From positions 1 through 64,000 of the forward strand of contig NZ_JADKMA010000007.1 in assembly GCF_017676365.1 (NCBI RefSeq): a stretch of DNA of 64,000 bases, written 5' to 3'. Made by a program: the position numbers and the translations under genes. The notes under the pieces are model-generated. The model was not told the DNA's origin. It made no database searches and saw only the letters and a list, made by a program, of their open reading frames with translations. The stretch is from Streptomyces oryzae. GTDB taxonomy: Bacteria > Actinomycetota > Actinomycetes > Streptomycetales > Streptomycetaceae. Shown in pieces: positions 16,439 to 25,104 of this stretch. Numbering within the stretch: position 1 is the stretch's first letter; every line of letters begins with the position of its first letter.

Positions 16439-17917
16439 GTGACGACGCACCACCAGCCCTCATCGCAGCCCGGCACCGAACCGCAGCGCGGCACCACACC
16501 GCAGCCCCGCACCACACCGCACCTCCGCACCACGCCGCAGCCGGACCCCGCGACCGGCCGGGCCGTGTACGACGCCGACCGGGCACATGTCTTCCACTCC
16601 TGGTCGGCGCAGGGGCAGATCGACCCGCTTGCCGTGGCCGGCGCCGAGGGCTCGTACTTCTGGGACTACGAGGGGAACCGGTACCTCGACTTCACCAGCG
16701 GCCTGGTCTTCACCAACATCGGCTACGCGCACCCCAAGGTCGTCGCCGCGATCCAGGAGCAGGCGGCGAAGATGTGCACCTTCGCGCCCGCCTTCGCGAT
16801 CGAGGCGCGCTCCGAGGCGGCCCGGCTGATCGCCGAGCGGACGCCGGGCGACCTGGACAAGATCTTCTTCACCAACGGCGGCGCCGACGCCGTCGAGCAC
16901 GCCATCCGGATGGCCCGGCTGCACACCGGACGCGCCAAGGTGCTCTCCGCCTACCGCTCCTACCACGGCGGCACCCAGCAGGCCATCAACGTCACGGGCG
17001 ACCCGCGCCGCTGGGCGTCCGACAGCGGCACCGCGGGCGTCGTCCACTTCCACGGGCCGCACCTGTACCGCACGCCCTTCTACTCCGAGACCGAGGAGCA
17101 GGAGTGCGAGCGCGCGCTGGCGCACCTCGAGCAGACGATCGCGTACGAGGGCCCGCAGACCGTCGCCGCCGTCATCCTGGAGACCATCCCCGGCACGGCC
17201 GGGATCATGATGCCGCCGCCCGGCTATCTGGCGGGCGTCAGGGAGATCTGCGACCGGTACGGCATCGTCTTCGTGCTGGACGAGGTGATGGCGGGCTTCG
17301 GCCGCACCGGCACCTGGTTCGCGGCCGACCTCTACAACGTCGTACCCGATCTGATGACGTTCGCGAAGGGCGTCAACTCCGGTTACGTACCGCTCGGAGG
17401 GGTCGCGATCTGCTCACGGATCGCCGAGACCTTCGAGCAGCGCCCCTACCCCGGCGGGCTCACCTACTCGGGGCATCCGCTGGCCTGCGGCGCCGCCGTC
17501 GCGACGATCCGCACCATGGCCGAGGAGGGCATCGTCGAGCACGCCGCGCGGCTGGGCGAGACCGTCATCGGCCCGGCGCTGCGCGAGCTGGCGGCCCGCC
17601 ACCCCTCGGTCGGCGAGGTGCGCGGCACCGGCGTCTTCTGGGCCCTGGACCTGGTGCGCGACCAGCGGACCCGCGAGCCGCTGGTCCCCTACGCCGCCAC
17701 CGGCGCCGACAACAGACCCATGGCCGACTTCGCCGCGGCCGCCAAGCGCGGTGGCCTGTGGCCATTCGTCAACATGAACCGCACCCATGTCGTACCGCCG
17801 TGCAACATCACCGAGGCGGAGCTCAAGGAGGGCCTCGCCGTGCTGGACGAGGCGCTGACCGCGGCCGACGCGCACACCGTCACCGGGGCGGCTTCGGGTG
17901 GGGGATCGGGCGCGTGA
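16439..17917 (+). CDS. Class III PLP-dependent aminotransferase
   Basis: A 492-residue class III aminotransferase. After a low-complexity Thr/Pro/Gln tail (about 35 residues) it has the HVFHSWSAQGQIDPL opening, NGGADAVEHAIRMAR, YRSYHGGT, DEVMAGFGRTG and the Schiff-base lysine in TFAKGVNSG (Lys310). The HSWSAQG opening recalls taurine- or omega-amino-acid:pyruvate aminotransferases, but the substrate cannot be fixed from sequence. The GTG start has GAGG eight bases upstream. The stop overlaps the GntR regulator start (GTGA), giving a three-gene operon with a hydrolase. Confidence 0.9.
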   Translation: MTTHHQPSSQPGTEPQRGTTPQPRTTPHLRTTPQPDPATGRAVYDADRAHVFHSWSAQGQIDPLAVAGAEGSYFWDYEGNRYLDFTSGLVFTNIGYAHPKVVAAIQEQAAKMCTFAPAFAIEARSEAARLIAERTPGDLDKIFFTNGGADAVEHAIRMARLHTGRAKVLSAYRSYHGGTQQAINVTGDPRRWASDSGTAGVVHFHGPHLYRTPFYSETEEQECERALAHLEQTIAYEGPQTVAAVILETIPGTAGIMMPPPGYLAGVREICDRYGIVFVLDEVMAGFGRTGTWFAADLYNVVPDLMTFAKGVNSGYVPLGGVAICSRIAETFEQRPYPGGLTYSGHPLACGAAVATIRTMAEEGIVEHAARLGETVIGPALRELAARHPSVGEVRGTGVFWALDLVRDQRTREPLVPYAATGADNRPMADFAAAAKRGGLWPFVNMNRTHVVPPCNITEAELKEGLAVLDEALTAADAHTVTGAASGGGSGA

Positions 17918-18651
17918 TCAAACGCAGCACCCTGCGCTCGCAGATCGCCACCGCGCTGCGCGACGAGATCCTGGCCGGCCGGCTCGCCACGGGGCGCGAC
18001 TTCACGGTCAAGGAGATCGCCGAGCAGTACGGCGTCTCCGCGACTCCGGTCCGCGAGGCGCTGGTCGATCTCGCCGCGCAGGGGCTGCTGGACGTGGAAC
18101 AGCACCGCGGCTTCCGCGTCCACGAGTTCACCCTGGCGGACTACCGCGCCATGTGCGAGGCCCGGCAGCTGGTGGTGGACGGCGTCTTCCAGGGCATCGA
18201 GACCGACCAGGAACACGCGGGCGGTTCCCCGGCCTCCTCCGCGCCCTCGCCCCTCTCGGCCGGTATGTCGGTGGCCCGCCGTGCGCTCGGTGGCCTGGGG
18301 CCCGAGGTGCTGGCGTCGGTACGCCGCCGGGCCGACGCCGCCGAACGCGCGGCGCGCGCCGGAGATCTCGATGTGCTGATCGCCTACGACCTGCGGTTCT
18401 GGCGGGAGTTGAGCGGGCTGCTGGGCAATCCGTACGTCTGCGACTTCCTCGACCGGCTCCGCGTCCAGTGCTGGGTCTTCGCCGTCCCCGTCCTGCGCCG
18501 GTACTCCTCGCTGCGCGGCCGCCTGTGGTCCGGGCACAACGCGCTGCTGGACGCCGTCGAGGCGGGCGACGCACGCGCGGCCCGCGAGGTCATGGCCACC
18601 TACCATCAGCATGCGCTGGCCCAGGTCGGCGCCGAGGAGCCGCACGCATGA
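17914..18651 (+). CDS. GntR family transcriptional regulator (FCD type)
   Basis: A 245-residue GntR/FadR-type regulator: the winged helix (LRSQIATALRDEILAGRL, FTVKEIAEQYGVSATPVREALVDLAAQGLL, VEQHRGFRV) is followed by an all-helical ligand domain (SVRRRADAAERAARAGDLDVLIAYDLRFWRELSGLLGN, FVHNALLDAVEAGD-like HNALLDAVEAGDARAA). An insertion of about 25 Ser/Pro/Ala residues after GIETDQEHAGG separates the first helices of the effector domain. Overlaps at both ends place it in the aminotransferase operon, so its effector is probably the substrate of that aminotransferase. Confidence 0.9.
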   Translation: MIKRSTLRSQIATALRDEILAGRLATGRDFTVKEIAEQYGVSATPVREALVDLAAQGLLDVEQHRGFRVHEFTLADYRAMCEARQLVVDGVFQGIETDQEHAGGSPASSAPSPLSAGMSVARRALGGLGPEVLASVRRRADAAERAARAGDLDVLIAYDLRFWRELSGLLGNPYVCDFLDRLRVQCWVFAVPVLRRYSSLRGRLWSGHNALLDAVEAGDARAAREVMATYHQHALAQVGAEEPHA

Positions 18652-19589
18652 CAGCACACATGACAGTAGTTCCCGACGGCTCCGCCGGCCTGGTCGCTCC
18701 CGCAGCGCGCACCGGCAGTACGCCGCTGCCCGACGGCCGTGAACTGGCGTGGGCGGAGTGGGGGCCCGAGAACGGCATACCCGTCCTCTTCTCGCCCGGC
18801 GCCGCAACGTCCCGCTCGCTCGGCTTCGGCGCGGGCGTCGTGGACGAGCTGGGCGTACGGCTGATCGCGCTGGACCGCCCGGGGCTGGGCGCCTCGACGC
18901 CCGCGCCCGGCCGTACGTTCGACGACTTCGCGGCCGACGTCGCCGCGTTCGCCCAGGCGCGCGGACTGGACCGCCCCGCGATGGTGGGCAACTCCCAGGG
19001 GGCGCCCTTCGCACTCGCCTGTGCCGCGCACGGGGTGGTCGGCGCGCTGGCCGTGGTCTCCGGCGCCGACGAGATCGCCGACCCCCGCTTCGCCGAGCCG
19101 CCCTTCACCGGCGTACTCCCCGCCGACCTGTACCGCCTCACCGCGCTGGCCACCCGTCAACCCGAGGCGGCACACGCGGAGTTCGCACGCTTCACCCCGC
19201 AGGCGATGTGGGACATGGTGCTCTCCGGCAGCCCGCCCTGTGACCGGGCGGTCTACGAGCGCGCCGACTTCGCGGCCGCCTACCGCCGTGCCCTGGACGA
19301 GGCGTTCGCTCAGGGCCCGGACGGCTACGCCCGCGACACCGTGCTCGCCATGGGCCGCTGGGACATCGATCTGGCGGCGATCGGGGTGCCGGTCGACTTC
19401 TGGTACGGCGACCAGGACTTCGGCCACTCGCCGGACCAGGGCGAGGGGCTGACGGCGCGGGTGCCGGGTGCCGTACGGCACCTGCTGCCCGGGGTGGGCG
19501 GCGCGCTGCTGTGGACGCACGCCTCCTCCGTACTGCACGTCCTCACCGGGCGCTGCTCGCACTACGCTGGGGAACAGGCAGGTTCCTGA
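18648..19589 (+). CDS. Alpha/beta hydrolase fold protein
   Basis: A 313-residue alpha/beta hydrolase. LPDGRELAWAEWGPENGIPVLFSPGA is the N-terminal strand and oxyanion region (SPGA instead of HGxP), LIALDRPGLGAS is the family DRPGxGxS motif, and GNSQGAPFAL is the nucleophile elbow with serine in GNSQG. The acid may lie in WYGDQDFGHSPDQG. The expected catalytic histidine near the C-terminus is within LPGVGGALLWTHAS, which reads GGALL where family members have GHxxL; the following TH could be the replacement. It overlaps the GntR gene (ATGA). Confidence 0.85.
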   Translation: MTAHMTVVPDGSAGLVAPAARTGSTPLPDGRELAWAEWGPENGIPVLFSPGAATSRSLGFGAGVVDELGVRLIALDRPGLGASTPAPGRTFDDFAADVAAFAQARGLDRPAMVGNSQGAPFALACAAHGVVGALAVVSGADEIADPRFAEPPFTGVLPADLYRLTALATRQPEAAHAEFARFTPQAMWDMVLSGSPPCDRAVYERADFAAAYRRALDEAFAQGPDGYARDTVLAMGRWDIDLAAIGVPVDFWYGDQDFGHSPDQGEGLTARVPGAVRHLLPGVGGALLWTHASSVLHVLTGRCSHYAGEQAGS

Positions 19590-19606
19590 CGGTATTGGAG
19601 CGCCCC

Positions 19607-20266
19607 TTGGCCTGTGACCTCTGGCTCGTCCCCCTCGTCGACGTGCTCTGCCACAGCCCCGACAACCCCTTCTCGGAAGAGATCGCCACCTACGACAGAG
19701 CGCTGACCGAAGCCGGCCTGCCCACGGTTCCCGTCTTCGGCTATATGCCGGGCCTGTCGGGCGACGTCGCCCCGGTCGCCGGTTTCGACTACGAGGCCCT
19801 GCACTATCTGCGCCGCGCCTATCTGCTGCTGGCCGCCGGTCTGGAGGTCACGCCTGTGGGGGAGTTGGGCAGCGACTACGAGCAACTCCTGGAGATGTTC
19901 GAGCAGCCGGCCCAGCAGTCGCACCTGGTGTGGCACTACGACCACGCGGGCGCCTACATCCCGGTGGACTTCACCGCGCCGCTGTCCGCCGACGAACTGC
20001 TGGAGGGCGGCGGCCCGCTGGGCTCCAGCCACGGACTGCTGCGCGAGCTGCGGACGGTGGGGCCGCACCTGGGGATCGACCCGGACAACCCGCCGCCCGC
20101 GCCGGCTGCGCCGCTGCGCCCCACCGATCTGGACGAGCCCGCGGCCTCCGCGGCCATCGGCTACGAGGACGGCACGCCGTTCGGCAGGGAGCGGCATGTG
20201 TGGCTGAGCCTGCATGCTGCGGCGACGCGCAGTCTGGCGCAGGGGTCGATGATCGTGTTCGGCTGA
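19607..20266 (+). CDS. Conserved hypothetical protein (unknown family)
   Basis: A soluble acidic protein of about 219 residues. It opens ACDLWLVPLVDVLCHSPDNPF and contains YDRALTEAGLPTVPVFGYMPGL, an SDYEQLLEMFEQPAQQSHLVWHYDHAGAYIPVDF middle and a Pro-rich linker. The YDHAGAYIPVDF segment, with the SHGLLRELRTVGPHL helix, looks like a folded domain I cannot name. The likely start is TTG at 19607, six bases after GGAG; the alternative ATG at 19511 lies inside the upstream gene. The 17-bp gap suggests it belongs to the aminotransferase-hydrolase operon. Confidence 0.7.
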   Translation: MACDLWLVPLVDVLCHSPDNPFSEEIATYDRALTEAGLPTVPVFGYMPGLSGDVAPVAGFDYEALHYLRRAYLLLAAGLEVTPVGELGSDYEQLLEMFEQPAQQSHLVWHYDHAGAYIPVDFTAPLSADELLEGGGPLGSSHGLLRELRTVGPHLGIDPDNPPPAPAAPLRPTDLDEPAASAAIGYEDGTPFGRERHVWLSLHAAATRSLAQGSMIVFG

Positions 20267-20332
20267 CGCTCGTGTCCGGCTGCGGGGGCTTCTGAGGGGC
20301 CTCTCCTGAGGGGGCCTCTGAGACGTCTCCCG

Positions 20333-21025
20333 TCAGCCGCCCGGTGGCCGCTGCCTCGGCATGGTGGCCCAGCCCCCGGCCCCGTTCGGCGGGGGCAGCC
20401 TGCGCATCGAGGTGCCCCGGCCGCCGGGCCCCGCACTCGGCGAGGCCAGCGTGAGGGGGGAGCCCGCAGTACGGAAGGCGACCATCCAGTCCACCGTCTC
20501 GGCCCGTACGGTCTCGTTCACGTCCTCCGAGAAGCGGCGGAGCACGGCCAGCGCCCGCTCCGCCGCCTCCCCGGCCGTGCCCTCGGCGGGGCCCAGCACC
20601 TCACGGACGTTCTCGGCGGCCCACTCGTACCGCAGCATCTCCAGCCGCCGGTGCACGGCCAGCGCGGCGGCGATGTCCCGCATCCACCCGGACGTCAGCC
20701 CGAGCCAGCGGTCCGACAGCGCGCACACCGCGGCGAACAGCAGCGCGACGTAACCGACGTAGCCGGAGTGCCCGTGCGCTAACGCGACGCCCGCCAGATC
20801 GGCCAGCGGCACCAGCGCACCCACCGCGGCCCCCGCCACGACGCCGGCCCGCAGCCACCGCGCCCACCGGCGCTTGCGTACCCGGTCCGCGAGATACCAC
20901 TCGACGAGGCGCATCGCCTCCTGCTCCACCCACTGGTACAGCTCCTCGAGGCGCTCGGCGGGCTCGTTCCAGTCCCCGGACGGGAACCCCCGCCCCAGCA
21001 GATCCGGCTGCTTGACCCGCTTCAC
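20333..21025 (-). CDS. SLATT domain membrane protein
   Basis: A 230-residue protein with the SLATT arrangement: an amphipathic N-terminal helix ([23 protein letters not shown]), a basic KRRWARWLR patch, two transmembrane helices ([45 protein letters not shown]) and a long C-terminal cytosolic helix region ([25 protein letters not shown]). Proteins of this family are predicted pore-forming effectors in nucleotide-signalling defence systems. Here no nucleotidyltransferase or other defence gene is adjacent, so it is an orphan or has another role. The GTG start at 21025 follows GAAGGAGC. It is divergent from purD. Confidence 0.78.
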   Translation of the reverse strand: MKRVKQPDLLGRGFPSGDWNEPAERLEELYQWVEQEAMRLVEWYLADRVRKRRWARWLRAGVVAGAAVGALVPLADLAGVALAHGHSGYVGYVALLFAAVCALSDRWLGLTSGWMRDIAAALAVHRRLEMLRYEWAAENVREVLGPAEGTAGEAAERALAVLRRFSEDVNETVRAETVDWMVAFRTAGSPLTLASPSAGPGGRGTSMRRLPPPNGAGGWATMPRQRPPGG

Positions 21026-21218
21026 GCATGCTCCTTCGTCCTGCCCGTCCTGCCCCCGCGTTCCCGGCGGCCTCAATTCCTACCGCCAAAAGTGGGACCA
21101 CGCCGACGATCCGCGCCGATTTCCCCCCAGAAGTGGCGCACGGTCGGGTATAGGACGCCACTGTGTCACTCGTAAGGGCCGCACGGGTGAGCCCGCGCGG
21201 GCCGTTAGGGTTGGCGGC

Positions 21219-22493
21219 GTGAGGATTCTGGTCATTGGCGGCGGTGCCCGCGAACACGCAATCTGTCGCTCGCTCTCCCTCGACCCCGAGGTCGGTGCCG
21301 TGCACTGCGCGCCCGGCAACGCCGGGACCGCCGAGGTGGCCACGCCGCACGCCGTGGACGCGCTCGACGGCGAGGCGGTCGCCGCGCTCGCGGCATCCGA
21401 GGAGGTCAGCGCCGACCTCGTCGTCATCGGCCCCGAGGCCCCGCTGGTCGCGGGCGTCGCCGACGCGGTACGCGCCCGCGGCATCCCCGTCTTCGGCCCG
21501 TCCGCCGAGGCCGCCATGCTGGAGGGATCCAAGGCGTTCGCCAAGGAGATCATGGCGGGCGCCGGCGTCCCCACGGCACGCAGCTATGTGTGCACCACGC
21601 CAGAGGAGGCCGACACCGCGCTGGACGCGTTCGGCCCGCCCTACGTCGTCAAGGACGACGGGCTCGCCGCCGGTAAGGGCGTCGTGGTGACCGACGACAT
21701 CGAGCAGGCACGCGCCCACGCCCGCGCCTGCGGCGGCGCCGTCGTCATCGAGGAGTTCCTGGACGGCCCCGAGGTGTCCCTCTTCGCGGTGACCGACGGC
21801 GAGACCGTCGTACCCCTCCAGCCCGCGCAGGACTTCAAGCGCGCCTACGACGCCGACGAGGGCCCCAACACCGGCGGCATGGGCGCCTATTCGCCGCTGC
21901 CGTGGGCGGACCCGAAGCTGGTGGACGAGATCACCACCACGGTTTTGGAGCCCACCGTCGCCGAACTGCGCCGCCGCGGCACCCCCTTCTCCGGGCTGCT
22001 GTACGCGGGGCTCGCCCTCACCTCGCGCGGGGTGCGGGTCATCGAGTTCAACGCCCGGTTCGGCGACCCGGAGACGCAGGCCGTGCTGGCCCGGCTCCGT
22101 ACGCCGCTGGGCGGGCTGCTGTACGCGGCGGCCACCGGGGCGCTCGCCGACTTCCCGGCGCTGCGCTGGAGCGACGGCGCGGCGGTCACGGTCGTGGTCG
22201 CGGCACACGGCTACCCCGCTGCGCCTCGTACGGGTGATGTCATCGAGGGGCTGGACGCGATCGAGCGGGAGGACGGGCCGCGGGCGTACGTACTGCACGC
22301 GGGCACCAAGGCCGACGAGGACGGCACGGTGCGCAGCGCGGGCGGCCGGGTCCTGTCGGTCACCGCGACCGGCGCGGACCTCACCGAGGCCCGGGACCGT
22401 GCCTACGCGGCCGTCGGCCGCGTCCGGCTGGCGGGCTCGCACCACCGCAAGGACATCGCGGAGCGCGCCGCGGCCGGTGCCGTCGAGGGCTGA
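21219..22493 (+). CDS. purD: Phosphoribosylamine-glycine ligase (GAR synthetase)
   Basis: This ATP-grasp enzyme joins phosphoribosylamine and glycine, the second step of de novo purine synthesis. The 424-residue protein has the GGGAREHA start, the PEAPLVAGV motif, ATP-grasp motifs [15 protein letters not shown] and [13 protein letters not shown], the [12 protein letters not shown] signature, and [16 protein letters not shown] with metal-binding Glu/Asn. It is monofunctional. The GTG start at 21219 begins exactly with RILVIGGG and follows a weak GGCGGC site. It is monocistronic; other pur genes lie downstream on the same strand. Confidence 0.97.
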   Translation: MRILVIGGGAREHAICRSLSLDPEVGAVHCAPGNAGTAEVATPHAVDALDGEAVAALAASEEVSADLVVIGPEAPLVAGVADAVRARGIPVFGPSAEAAMLEGSKAFAKEIMAGAGVPTARSYVCTTPEEADTALDAFGPPYVVKDDGLAAGKGVVVTDDIEQARAHARACGGAVVIEEFLDGPEVSLFAVTDGETVVPLQPAQDFKRAYDADEGPNTGGMGAYSPLPWADPKLVDEITTTVLEPTVAELRRRGTPFSGLLYAGLALTSRGVRVIEFNARFGDPETQAVLARLRTPLGGLLYAAATGALADFPALRWSDGAAVTVVVAAHGYPAAPRTGDVIEGLDAIEREDGPRAYVLHAGTKADEDGTVRSAGGRVLSVTATGADLTEARDRAYAAVGRVRLAGSHHRKDIAERAAAGAVEG

Positions 22494-22839
22494 CCTGGCC
22501 GCTTGTCAAGGGAGCTGACCCATATACCCCTGGTCCCGCCCGGGCAAGAGCTCTCCCCAAAGCCATTCCATCGAGTGACGACGCCCGCTTACGGCTGACG
22601 CCTGCCAGGGCCCCAACTATGGTGCCGAACAAGCGCCGTGAGGCCGCCGTCCGGCCGTCACGCGGGCGGTGTGCGGACCGGAGTACGGACTGTTCGCGCG
22701 CGGCCCGCCGACGTGGCGCCGAGCGGTCTCGAACCGTCCCTCCGACTGGCGCAGCGCGCATTGCGGTGTCGGAGCGCGGTGACACAGTGGGTGGAAGCCG
22801 GAGAGCCCGGCTGCGGCCTGAAAGGTGCGGGGGTGAGAT
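22494..22839. other. Intergenic region after purD
   Basis: These 346 bp hold no convincing gene. A short plus-strand frame (22619-22843) has poor composition and no ribosome site. A CATATACCCC tract near 22520 is a little AT-richer and could be promoter DNA for the downstream membrane-protein gene, but no element can be assigned. Confidence 0.4.
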
Positions 22840-24972
22840 GTGAGCGGTTCCGGTGGACCCCTCCCCGGCCGGCGCACGGTCGCGCGCTCCCCGCGCGCCC
22901 ACGCCCTCGCCGTGCTCCGGGTGCGCAGTACGGCGCTCGCGCTGGCGCTGCTCCCGGCAGCCGCCGCCGTGATCCTGTGGGTGGGGCGTACGACGGGACA
23001 GTTCGGCCCGGGGCCTGGATGGGACGCCGCCCGCTGGGCGGTCACCGGGCTGGCCGTCGCCGCCCTGGCCTGCGCCGTGGTCGCCGGGCTCGTCATCGCC
23101 GGGGGCCGCCCGGCCGTCTCGCCGACGGTGCCCGTCGAGGAGGGCGCGGCGCCCGATCTGCACGCCCTGGTCCGTGACCTCGCCGACCGGCTGGAGGTCC
23201 CCGCCCCCTCGGCCATCGCGCTGACACCGGACTGCGACAGCTGGCTGGAGGACCGCACGCACTTCCGCGCGGACACCGGCGAGGGCTCGGCGCGCGGCGC
23301 GGCCCCCGTCCTGGTCATCGGCTCGCCGTTCCTGTGGTGGATGCGCGTCGCCGAACTGCGCGCGCTGCTCGCCCCCGTGGTGGCGGGCACCGGGCCCTCG
23401 GCCCACCCCGACATAGCGGCAGCGCGGCGCTTCGTCCGCGGGCTGGACGCGGCAGTCGCCGGTGCCGAGCGGCCTTCCGACCCGGCCCGCGGCCCCGGCC
23501 ACGCCTCGGTCTGGGGGCCGGGACCACCGGGACCGCTCGCCGCCGCACTGGGCGGGCCAGGACCGCTCGGGCGCGCCCTGCGCGGGGGCGCGGCACTGCT
23601 GCGCCGGGCGGTGCACCGGCTGGTGGGGCCGCTCGCCCGGCTGATGCTCCGCGCCGCCGGCCCGTACGCCGCCGCGATGGAGCAGGGCGTCGCCGCTGCC
23701 GCCGCCGACCGCGCCCAGGCCGTCGGCCACGGGTTGCGGGTCGCGGCGCAGGAACAGGTCGGTCTCGCCTATGCCGGGTGGGACCGGCTGCTGACCCGGG
23801 TGGCACTGCCCGCCTGGCGGCTCGGCCTGTGGCCCACCCGGCTGGACGCCGGAGTGGTCTCGGCGCTGACCGAGCTCTCCCGCCGCGACCGGCTCGCGGA
23901 GGGCTTCACCTCGCGGCTCGGCGAACGCCCCGCCTGCGACCTGCTGAAAGAGCCGGGCACCGTGGACGGCGCGGTCTCGCTGCTCGCCGCCCGCCTCTTT
24001 CTGGGGCCCTGCCCACCGGTGCCCGCGGCCGGACTGCGGCAGACGGCGCCGGAGTGGACGCCGGTCGAGTGGTCCGCGTATCCGGAGGAGGTCGTCGACC
24101 GCATCTGGCGCTCGGAGGCGGCGCGCCTCTTCGCCGCGCTGGACGCCACGGGCGCACCCTCACCGGCCTCGGCCGGCACCCCTCGCGCCGCCGAAGACGC
24201 GGCCTCCCCGCTGGCAGTCGGGCACTCGGCGCGGAGTTCCGCAGTCGGGGCTGTGGGTGCCGCCGGTCCCCCGGTGCCCGAAGGCGACAGACGCCCGACG
24301 CCGGGGGGCGACAGACGCCCGGTATCGGGAGGCGAGAGACCTCTGAGGCCGGAGCGCGACAGCGCGCTGAGACCGGAGGGGCGCAGCTCCCTGAGGTCAC
24401 CGGAGGGACACGGCTCCCTGAGACCGGAGCGCGACAGTTCCCGCAACGGCGACGATCCGTCCTCGGCACCCGGCGGCGCGGCGCTGCCTGCGGGCGCTGC
24501 CGGGCACACGTTGGCGGGGCCGACGCTGGCCCGTGTGCTCGACCGGTTCGCATCGCCGGGCGGGATCGACGCGCTGGCCGCGCGTATCAGCGCGGAGGTG
24601 GCGCGCGTCCAGACGGCGAGCGCCCCCGGGGTCATCGGTGCGAGCCCCGGCGCGGGGCCCCTGCCGGGTGCGGGGAGCACGCACCTCGCGCCCCTGGCCC
24701 CCATGGGGCTGCCGCTCCAGCCGCCGCGCGGTGGCAAGGAGCTGCTGGCCGACCACATCACCGCAGCCGTCTGCTGCGCCGCCGTGGACACGGCGGGTGC
24801 GACACCGGGGCTGGACTGGCTGGACGGCCCGGCGCTGTACGTCGAGGGCCGGCGCACCAGCGAGCTGTCCGCACTGGTGCTCGCACTCGTCGAGGACGGT
24901 GAGACGGCGGGGCTGCGGGACTGGCTGGCCGCTGTCGGTGTCCGACCGGAGAAGCCCGTTCGGCTCGTCTGA
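22840..24972 (+). CDS. M48-like membrane protein without a catalytic HExxH motif
   Basis: A 710-residue protein with two N-terminal transmembrane helices (about 25-50 and 62-85). The next region (DLHALVRDLADRLEVPAPSAIALTPD, PVLVIGSPFLWWMRVAELRALLA) matches M48 peptidases that carry a similar LHALV...VRLVP...LLVIGLPLL...ELRAVLAHELGH order. At the catalytic position the sequence reads ALLAPVVAGTGPSAHP instead of the zinc-binding HExxH, so proteolysis is improbable. A low-complexity part around 480-535 contains an eight-residue repeat. The GTG start follows GGTGCGGGGGTGAGAT. Function unknown; the M48 relation is an inference from pattern. Confidence 0.65.
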   Translation: MSGSGGPLPGRRTVARSPRAHALAVLRVRSTALALALLPAAAAVILWVGRTTGQFGPGPGWDAARWAVTGLAVAALACAVVAGLVIAGGRPAVSPTVPVEEGAAPDLHALVRDLADRLEVPAPSAIALTPDCDSWLEDRTHFRADTGEGSARGAAPVLVIGSPFLWWMRVAELRALLAPVVAGTGPSAHPDIAAARRFVRGLDAAVAGAERPSDPARGPGHASVWGPGPPGPLAAALGGPGPLGRALRGGAALLRRAVHRLVGPLARLMLRAAGPYAAAMEQGVAAAAADRAQAVGHGLRVAAQEQVGLAYAGWDRLLTRVALPAWRLGLWPTRLDAGVVSALTELSRRDRLAEGFTSRLGERPACDLLKEPGTVDGAVSLLAARLFLGPCPPVPAAGLRQTAPEWTPVEWSAYPEEVVDRIWRSEAARLFAALDATGAPSPASAGTPRAAEDAASPLAVGHSARSSAVGAVGAAGPPVPEGDRRPTPGGDRRPVSGGERPLRPERDSALRPEGRSSLRSPEGHGSLRPERDSSRNGDDPSSAPGGAALPAGAAGHTLAGPTLARVLDRFASPGGIDALAARISAEVARVQTASAPGVIGASPGAGPLPGAGSTHLAPLAPMGLPLQPPRGGKELLADHITAAVCCAAVDTAGATPGLDWLDGPALYVEGRRTSELSALVLALVEDGETAGLRDWLAAVGVRPEKPVRLV
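24283..24438. repeat. 24-bp coding tandem repeat
   Basis: About six to seven units of 24 bp (one of 27 bp) encode GDRRPTPG, GDRRPVSG, GERPLRPE, RDSALRPE, GRSSLRSPE, GHGSLRPE and RDSS in the linker of the M48-like protein. Units are diverged but keep the phase and the Arg-Pro-Glu/Gly pattern. Confidence 0.75.
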
Positions 24973-25104
24973 AGATCATCTCCAGCCATTTAGCGACGAA
25001 GGGTGACCACACCCTTGCGTAATGTGATGTGCTGTCTGCCGTCACACCCGCGGCACAGCGGCAGCACGGTGGAGCGGAGCGAGGGTGCCGGGGAGGGAGC
25101 AGCG

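Noticed and set aside
22619-22843. Small plus-strand frame of 74 codons upstream of the M48-like gene
   Set aside because: Arg-rich composition without hydrophobic core or motif and no ribosome site; more likely leader or intergenic sequence.
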